From Pegea sp. RAD2-039 (taxonomy: Eukaryota; Chordata; Thaliacea; Salpida; Salpidae): a stretch of DNA of 64,000 nucleotides. Made by a program: the position numbers and the translations under genes. The notes beneath the pieces are model-generated. The model had not been told where the DNA came from and made no database searches. It saw only the letters and a program-made list of their open reading frames with translations. How positions within the stretch are numbered: position 1 is the stretch's first letter; every line of letters starts with the position of its first letter. This document shows, in pieces, positions 56,990-64,000 of the stretch. The stretch is from contig JAQGEQ010000344.1 in assembly GCA_034620365.1 (NCBI GenBank), forward strand, positions 304,182 through 368,181. The letters run 5' to 3'.

Positions 56990-57245
56990 CAAAATGTTCA
57001 GTCTTTGCAATATCGATGCCTTTGAATTTCTATCCCAGGTTAGAATATTTCAAATATCAGAATCTTTCATACATCCTCAGAGGTTCTTTATTAAAGATTT
57101 AACCGTTCAACAACTTTACTAACATCCAGTGAAGTAATAGGTTTTTTGATTGGGTAACAAAGGTTTGGAATTTCTTACCGACTTCTTTACAACATGAAGT
57201 CCTTCACCTCTTCAAAAAGCCTTTTTAAAAAACTATAAAGTAATT
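56990..57245 (+). pseudogene. 3' remnant of a non-LTR retrotransposon ORF
   Basis: A plus-strand stretch near 57145-57228 translates to FFDWVTKVWNFLPTSLQHEV followed by LHLFKKPF and a stop. This matches the C-terminal pattern of LINE reverse-transcriptase ORFs (FF..RV...WN.LP..V..A.S...FK..L). Upstream frames are broken. It has the same element type as the fossil at 11750 but no obvious nucleotide identity to it. Confidence 0.5.
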
Positions 57246-58339
57246 TCCTTAACAAGTCATATATCACTATGTCTCTTTCTTCATTTTTCAACATGTTCTT
57301 TATATTAAGTTTTTACTCATAACTTACATTTACTCAAGTTCCTGTTTGTTCTATATTAGTTTATACTAAACTGTAATAAGACCTTCTCATCACTTTTAAA
57401 CTCATATTGCTTTCTTGTTCGCTATAAGAGCTGTAAAAATAATCATTTTAAAGATACTTGCAAGCGCGATATGAAATCGCTCAACATCAATATCAGCAAT
57501 TGAGAGGATATCGCAGCGGATCGCTCCGAATGACGCTCTCTACTTCGCAAACAACTGAATGATAGAGAATAAAAAACAGATTCAGAGTAATAAAAAGAAA
57601 TCCTAGAAACGTTTAGTTCATTTACATATTTCTTATTTGGTTTTAACACCATCTCTTATAGCACAACCAGCATGGTGGTTCTTGGCTGAAACAGGTCTTT
57701 CTATATCAAGCAAATCAGTGAAACTTCATTTAGTGGTTTACTTACAAGCATCACTTTTTTATGTAAATTCTATAAGCTTGATCTGATAAAATAGAATATA
57801 TATTTTATTAATTGTTTACTTGTTTATCATTTGTATTTTTCTGTAGTTTTATGAACCACAAGTGCTTTTGAAGCAGTTAACAGTTTAAATTAGCAAACTC
57901 GAGTTTGTGTGGATGAACACTAAAATGAATAAATGTAATTCTAAATATATCAACTTCAAAACATTTTCTGGTTTAATGATATCTTACAACCCGATTTTTG
58001 TAATTAAACAGAAATTATTTTTCTAAATATTTTTTAAAAATATTTGAATATAAAATCTAAATATTGAAACTAGAAATGCTGAAGATGTATCAGCTGATCA
58101 AAAATCTATTTGTTTTCATGAGTTTGTTGTGGGTGGATCCAAGCTACTATTCAGTAAAAAATAAATATCTTTATGTGCAGATCGAATGTTTTTTATTAAA
58201 ATTTACAATTTTAAATCAGAAACAAATTATAAATATTTTGTAAATACTTTGAGGTTACTAATCTGTAAACAGCAAAAAGACCAGGAAAACTAACAGGAAG
58301 TAGATTTATGAAAGATTAAGGCAGATTATTTTGTAAAAT
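57246..58339. other. intergenic DNA with a small GC-richer patch
   Basis: Mostly AT-rich. A patch at 57460-57560 is GC-richer and stop-free on the minus strand (about 35 codons, containing RERHSERSAAI), with no recognisable domain or splice partners. The 3' end of the ADAMTS-like gene lies just to the right. Confidence 0.35.
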
Positions 58340-61300
58340 TTATTCTTCTCTGATGATCTTCTTCACCTGTAAAACGAACTTTTAAACTCAAATATCGATT
58401 TATTTGAAGGAAATTTGAATAATAACGAAATTCATTTGACTAATTGAAGAAATACTAACTTCAGTTTTCCCATTGATACAGATGCTATTATGAGATGTTA
58501 AAACAAAACACTTTTCTCCATTTCTCACAAATTCTGGGATTATAATATTTGTTTTAGAGGTTTCATTCCTTTTACAATGCAGAATGCAGCAAGTTAAGTC
58601 TGAATCATAAAAGATATAAGATCATCAGATAGTTACTTCAGATTTATTAATTAAGTTAGGTAATTGGAATATTCTTCTCAAATCTTTCACAACATCAAAT
58701 TCTTCAAACTGTTTGATATTGTGGTTGCTTTAAGAGCTGTAGTATTTACTATCTATTGCCACACGGTAAGTAAATAGACCAGCAAAACCACACAAACCAG
58801 CAGTAAATAGACCAGCAAAACCACACAAACCAGCAGTAAATAGACCAGCAAACTGAAATTGACGATTTTTAGGTTAAATGAAGACTTACAATTTTCAGTT
58901 AAAGCATGGACAAGACCAAATTGTTTGCAGCGATTCAGTCGATAATCAATTGATTTATTTACATTACAATCATTTTTACAAGCCTTTGTTTCTATCGAGT
59001 TAGATAAACAATCAATTCCACCATTTGCTGGACTGAAAAATAGAAATTTGTGTTTCACAGAATGATCAGATGCAAGTTCAGGAACTCATTTTCTTACCTA
59101 GGCGAATCACATTTTCGTTTTCGATATCTCAATCCAACTCCACATTTCGGGAAACATTTTGACCATTTTGACCACTTACCCCAGCTCCCATTTACGACTT
59201 TGAGTTTTGGTACTGATGATTTATCAAAACATTCGTTGTCGACACAATACTGAAATTTAAAGAATTTTTATTTAAAAATCAGTTCTATCTGTAAACAAAC
59301 TTGTTCAAAAAGATTGCTTCAAGCACAGTTGTTAAAACATTCCAAAGATAAGCAATAACTTACTCTATTCAAGCCACATTCTGTTCCTTCTAAAACTGTC
59401 GCCATATTACTTCTAATCTTCTCTTCAGCGTCTAATTCAACTCCATTATGCATGCACCATAAAGTTCCACATGGATTTTCATTCATCTTTAAAAAATAAG
59501 GTTTTCAATCTTGACTTGTTCGTGATCTTCAAAATACAATAATCTCATCTGATTTCACCTTTGGGGCCATTGAATAGTTTGTTCCATATATCATCTCACA
59601 TTGTTGATCTATAGTATATCTTCTACCAATATAAATATCAACTACCTCGTTTTGCTTCACTTCCCGATTTATAAGACAAGAAATAGATCTGAAATAAGTA
59701 AAAGTAAAATTTCGAAATAAATTCAGATAAAGTGTAAATCTTTTACGATGTTTTTCCTAAAGAACCCAAAGAACATCTTGACCAAGTGAAATCAGATAAA
59801 GAGGGAGGATGTGTTATATTCATCACATTGTTGAGTTCTAATCCAACGCAATCTGTTGATTCGATTGGTTTTACTCCAATACTGCAAATTCATTGATTTT
59901 TGTAAGTGTCTCATCTACTCAATTATTTCAAAATCATAAATAGTTTTAGATTAACAGCCACCAAAATTTTATTTTTTCTACTTGGTACTCACGTCTGGGC
60001 AATTTTCTGTGCCATGATCATAATTGTTTTCTTTCCTTCATCTCTCAAACTAAACACTGGCACTGCATGACCACAAACAGTAGTCGAAGAAGCTAAATAG
60101 GAAATTAAAAAGAAGTTCCTCTAGGTTGGTGCTGTCTACAATTACTAACCTTTAGTTGTATTATGCAAATAACTTCCTAGATAAAATGCCACGTTGCTTT
60201 CACTTACTCCTTCGCTATTTTGAATTCGCAACGAATTAAGAACACTTTCCAGTCCTCGATACTTTGCTGAACGGTCAGCCGAATCAGTCTGTGCAACAAT
60301 CAACCTTGTTTTGAACATTTCAGTTTTAAGTTGAATAAGTTTTCAATAATTTAAAAGTAATTATAAAAAAGATTGAATAAAGATATAAATATGTATAATA
60401 TTGAATATATATAAAAAAGATTGATAAACATTTCGATTGAAGTGATTGTAGAAAAACAGTTTCGAAAGAACACTTACTTCATAATCGTTGAGAAGGAACG
60501 TTTTATTGAGTACAATCTTGATATCAAAACCATTCTTCTTTACATCAATGTTTTGAAAAATTTTGTTAACCTTCAAAATTTGTGTTTTAATATACTAAAA
60601 ATATTAAGAAGCTATTCACATTATAAACTAAATATTTGATCCAATCAACAATGTTCTTTTTATCATGCAGTTGTATCACACTTTTTGCCACAATAACTGC
60701 AAGTTTTATGGAATATGAAGTCTTATGAGGGTAGTTGAACTGCTTTCGAAGAAATCTTTCAGTTTCACTCAAACCACCTACATGAAATATCCTCTTATCT
60801 TTCAATTATTAAGTTTTGACAGAATTCAAAGTTACTAAAATATTCAAGTGAAACATTCAGAGCTACTTTTGAAAATGTAGATTTACATACTGGTAGATTT
60901 GTATGAAAGACTCAAAACTCCCTGCTCTCTAGACATTAGGAATTCTAAAGGCTTCGTCTTTTCTACAAAGATAATGTTAAAAGTTTAAAATGTGTTTTGC
61001 AGAAAATTCTACTAATGATCTTTAATGATGTTTCAAATTGAATTTTATTTAAAATTTATATTTTCACAAAAGTACTTGGCAACCCTCACCTTTTAGTTAG
61101 TAAATTCTTCTTAATTTAGATCTGATATCAATTAATCTCACCAAATCAGTACCATTAAATGAAGTAATGAACTTGTAAAATCGGTTATTAGTCATGATTG
61201 TTCCTTTTTTCTAAAACAGAAAACTTGCTCTATATTGTAAAAAAGTTTTTATTTAAAAAAGATATTTTAATTGAAAAGCTCACCGTACACATGTCATAGT

Positions 61301-61937
61301 TGACAATCGATTTCGGGAAATACAAAATTTTCCTTCTTTGGTGACTTAAAGGAAGATTAACTAATCGACCAGTCAAGAAACAACGAGATGAATTTGATGA
61401 TTCGCTATCATAATTATAAAATGCTTTAGATGTAGGAAAATCTTGAGTTTTAAGCTCTAGATAGAGATTTTCTTCAATCTTATGAGATTTGGTAAGTGAT
61501 ATGTAAATAGTAGGAGCTTCATTTTCTACTATAGACTGAATTTCATTCAAATCTTCCTCAGTAAGTTCCGGTGTTTCAGTTCCATCAAGTTGACGTTGAG
61601 TTTGAAAATGATAGATGGTTGTACGTCTTAAAGGATCTTCAAGATTCGATGTAATGATTTCAAATTGTGGTGTCAAAAGGAATCCCTCAACCTCAGATAC
61701 TATAGGACTCGCCAAGTCTATAAAAAATAAATAATCTGTTTTGGAAGAAGATAGATATTTCAAATCAACTTACAAATACTGTCAACATCTTCACAATTTC
61801 CAACCAAAAACCAAGTTTGCTTTTTAAAATAATTTTGTTGATTTTTTATCGAAATGTTTTGATTTAAATGTCCTGCTGAATGAACTTACCAACATAAAAG
61901 CACAGGTCACAGCAAGTGAAAGAGATAGTTGTACCAT
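58340..61937 (-). CDS. ADAMTS-like protein with lost zinc site
   Basis: Secreted metalloprotease-family protein of 648 residues. Fifteen minus-strand exons: 61937-61890, 61819-61774, 61717-61284, 60957-60891, 60798-60629, 60570-60478, 60288-60150, 60092-59993, 59881-59747, 59688-59559, 59486-59364, 59249-59098, 59032-58890, 58599-58460 and 58366-58340. Every junction agrees in phase. Order: signal peptide (MVQLSLSLAVTCAFML), pro-region with a CFLTGRL block, catalytic-fold domain (SIKLAVIVAKSVIQLHDKK; SVLNSLRIQN; TWSRCS), disintegrin-like/Cys stretch (NPCGTLWCMHNG, YCVDNECF), one thrombospondin type 1 repeat (GSWGKWSKWSKCFPKCGVGL) and a short Cys-rich end. The position of the HExxHxxGxxHD zinc motif reads AQKIAQTIGVKP, so no His ligand is left and hydrolysis is not expected. 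A spacer domain is missing. Acceptors at 60957, 60798 and 61819 are weak, so those three boundaries are the least certain. Confidence 0.85.
58768..58855. repeat. 33-nt tandem repeat inside an ADAMTS-like intron
   Basis: About 2.7 copies of a 33-nt unit (plus strand CAGTAAATAGACCAGCAAAA...). Because 33 is a multiple of three, the minus strand stays open and reads a false exon FAGLFTAGLCG. The true next exon, 58599-58460, has the conserved cysteines and the right phase. Confidence 0.85.
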
Positions 61938-63774
61938 CTTCTTTATATTCTTTGAATTTCTTGAAAATATATTTCTTTAATAGTTTAAAAAGTAGTTCCT
62001 AGTCAGTAAGAAGAGACATTCATAATTATTTCTAATCTTGTTTACAGATTAAATCAACATTTCAAATGTAGAAAGATTGAAACATAAAAAATTCTTCTCA
62101 TGAACCTATTATTCATAGATTCAACAAATTTATGAAACTTATTTCAAAACTTTTAGCGTCGAACAGATGCCATGAGCTTGTTCCTTTTAATTCATCATCG
62201 TTTGTTGAGTGCACCTACTACATTTGTTTCTTAATTCTAAACACCCACCCTTTTATAGCTTAAAAATGGCCTTTAATGGCTAATTAAAGTTTTATTTAGT
62301 AAATATTCACTACTATGTAGTGAAATTAGTTAAAAGGTAAATAATTAGTTGGTATTTTAAAATTTGCAGAATGTTAAAATGTCTTTAAAAATTGTATTTG
62401 TTATTGTACCTTATAAGCAAAACATATGATAAAGTAAACAGTTGGCTACTATTCATATTTTCTGTTTTTACTTATTTACAAAAGGTTTGTTTTGATATAT
62501 TAAGGTCAATTTTTGAACAATCACAATTCTAAAGCCAAATTCTAAAGCTTACTTTTCAAATTTAAATTCTACTACTACAAGATCCTAAACAGTGTGAGAA
62601 GCTATGAATAACTTGTTTGATTACCATAAAGTTACAGTTTTTTGTGTATTTATCTAATTCTACATTTGCTTATTTTATTCAACGCATAACTAGAGGTGGT
62701 AAATGATAGAGAAATGGCAGCAGCATGACTACAGAAAGATAATGAGATGATGATATTACAGTTAAACATAATTAAAGTATAAGAAATGGAAACACTGCAT
62801 AAGTAAATATAAGTTGTGAATACAAACTAGAAATTAAAGGGGAAAATAAAGAGATTAGCTATATGATAATTTACTGGTTAGCGAAATCATTCAAATCATA
62901 TTTCTTAAAAATAATTTTTAAAAGAGGTGATGGAGTCGAGAAGAGATTGTAAAGTCAACTAGGTATCATTGAAGAAGACCAGCTTCTGAGCACATATGAA
63001 AGATCGCGATCTTTAAGGAAGTCAGTAAAGCCGAGATGACAGAAGCCATGAAAAATTTCAAATAGTAGCAAAAGGTCAGATTGAAATATCTTTTTCTAAG
63101 TAAGGACTACGTTCAAAAGAGTTGAATTCTATCTTGTGACAAATGCATGTGATGAACAAATTGAATAAAATTTGAATAATTTATTCTTAAAATATTTAAA
63201 CAATTAGTATGAAGTAACTGAAGTAATTCTGAATAAACAATTTACTTGATAGGCCATTTCATTAACATTCCATCTAATTGTTCACTGTTATATGCTTTGA
63301 GGACTACTGAAATGCCATGTTTTACATCTTTCTAAATGTTTGACTAATTAGATGTTATTTGTGAGAATGTGTGTTAGCGAGAGATGGTTTCTTCAGGCAC
63401 CCTCCTTCGCGTTTATTGTAATAAATAAATGAAAAATGAAGATGTTTTATTGTTTAATGAGCGGAAATTGGGAAGTTTTATTGTTTTTTAGATAAAAGTC
63501 AGATTACTTTGGGATAGATTTTGAGGGTATATTTATCAGTAGGAGGAAATATTTGTCGATAGCTAACTTTAGTTGTTTAGATTGAAGCCATAAGTCATTA
63601 AACTCCAAAAAAGATTGAATAGTAAGTTATAAAAAGTTTAGCTTTGTCGCCAAAAAGCATCAAGCTTACAAAACCATAGAGATGAACAACAGTCTATAAC
63701 GTTTTAATATAAATATAGAGAATGTTACCTTGGGGAGCACCAATGAAGCTTGAATTTAAGTTTTTGGGTATTAT
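61938..63774. other. intergenic DNA
   Basis: 5' flank of the ADAMTS-like gene, then AT-rich DNA. A less AT-rich patch near 62930-63060 has no recognisable coding or RNA feature. Confidence 0.45.
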
Positions 63775-64000
63775 ACAGAGGATGTACACAGGGGTAGTAC
63801 ACAGGGATGGTACACAGGGATGGTGCACAGGGATGGTGCACAGGGATGGTACACAGGGGTGGTACACAGGGATGGTGCACAGGGATGGTGCACAGGGGTG
63901 GTACACAGGGATGGTGCACAGGGGTGGTACACAGGGATGGTGCACAGGGATGGTACACAGGGATGGTACACAGGGGTGGTACACAGGGATGGTGCACAGG
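63775..64000. repeat. 13-nt minisatellite (GGTGCACAGGGAT)n, continues past the window
   Basis: At least 17 copies of a 13-nt unit, GGTGCACAGGGAT, with GGTACACAGGGGT variants. The first units near 63775 are degenerate and the array is cut by the window edge. Because the unit is stop-free on the minus strand and 13 is not a multiple of three, all three minus frames stay open with the same 13-residue peptide repeat, so open frames here do not indicate a gene. Confidence 0.95.

Noticed and set aside
58753..58889. Exon extending the ADAMTS-like protein with FAGLFTAGLCG repeats
   Set aside because: It is a 33-nt tandem repeat in the intron; exon 58599-58460 fits the phase and has the family's cysteines.
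63694..63997. Three overlapping minus-strand open frames with Cys/Pro/His-rich 13-residue repeats
   Set aside because: They are the same 13-nt minisatellite read in three frames; the unit has no stop codon on that strand, so openness is automatic.

Overview
The window comes from a nuclear genome of an animal, very probably an AT-rich invertebrate that I cannot name more closely. The evidence is spliceosomal GT-AG introns, many of only about 45-60 nt, together with animal gene families: syntaxin-1, LAMTOR1, an ADAMTS-type protein, a vasorin-like LRR receptor, SLC5 transporters and a beta-1,3-galactosyltransferase. CpG is not depleted in coding sequence. There are no bacterial operon features. 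All exon models below were read by eye from splice sites, phase agreement and family resemblance.

Layout, left to right. 1-5.4 kb is AT-rich, with one tRNA-like SINE on the minus strand. 5.4-7.3 kb holds a type II membrane beta-1,3-galactosyltransferase (+). 8.5-11.6 kb holds two tandem intronless genes (+) with an FHA-like N-terminus; the first encodes a kinase with HCD in place of HRD and the second a pseudokinase. 11.7-12.8 kb holds a decayed non-LTR retrotransposon. LAMTOR1 (+) lies at 13.5-15.1 kb, and its last codons overlap the tail of a convergent minus-strand gene. A syntaxin-1 gene (+, 21.4-27.1 kb) is inflated by four tandem-repeat blocks in its introns and carries two versions of the exon for the C-terminal half of the SNARE helix. 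A 103-residue coiled-coil gene (-) converges on it with 3 nt between stop codons. 29-36 kb is mostly non-genic, with a cluster of TGACGTCA sites and a 2.6-kb 22-nt minisatellite.

A vasorin-like LRR/EGF/FNIII receptor (+) occupies 39.0-41.9 kb. Two divergent, intron-matched SLC5 sodium-solute symporters occupy 42.6-50.0 kb. 50-57 kb is empty AT-rich DNA with simple repeats and a second retrotransposon fossil. An ADAMTS-like gene (-, 58.3-61.9 kb) has lost the zinc-binding motif. A 13-nt minisatellite runs off the right end.

The strongest window-wide signal is the palindrome TGACGTCA, often extended to TGATGACGTCATCA. I count about 46 copies between 6.5 and 44.9 kb. They lie in exons (in two permitted reading frames), in many of the shortest introns, at gene ends and in intergenic clusters. 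I see none in the outer AT-rich parts. This looks like a highly iterated palindrome rather than ordinary promoter CREs. The genes do not form one pathway; syntaxin-1 (exocytosis), LAMTOR1 (lysosomal mTORC1 scaffold) and the SLC5 pair (solute uptake) are independent housekeeping or neuronal functions.
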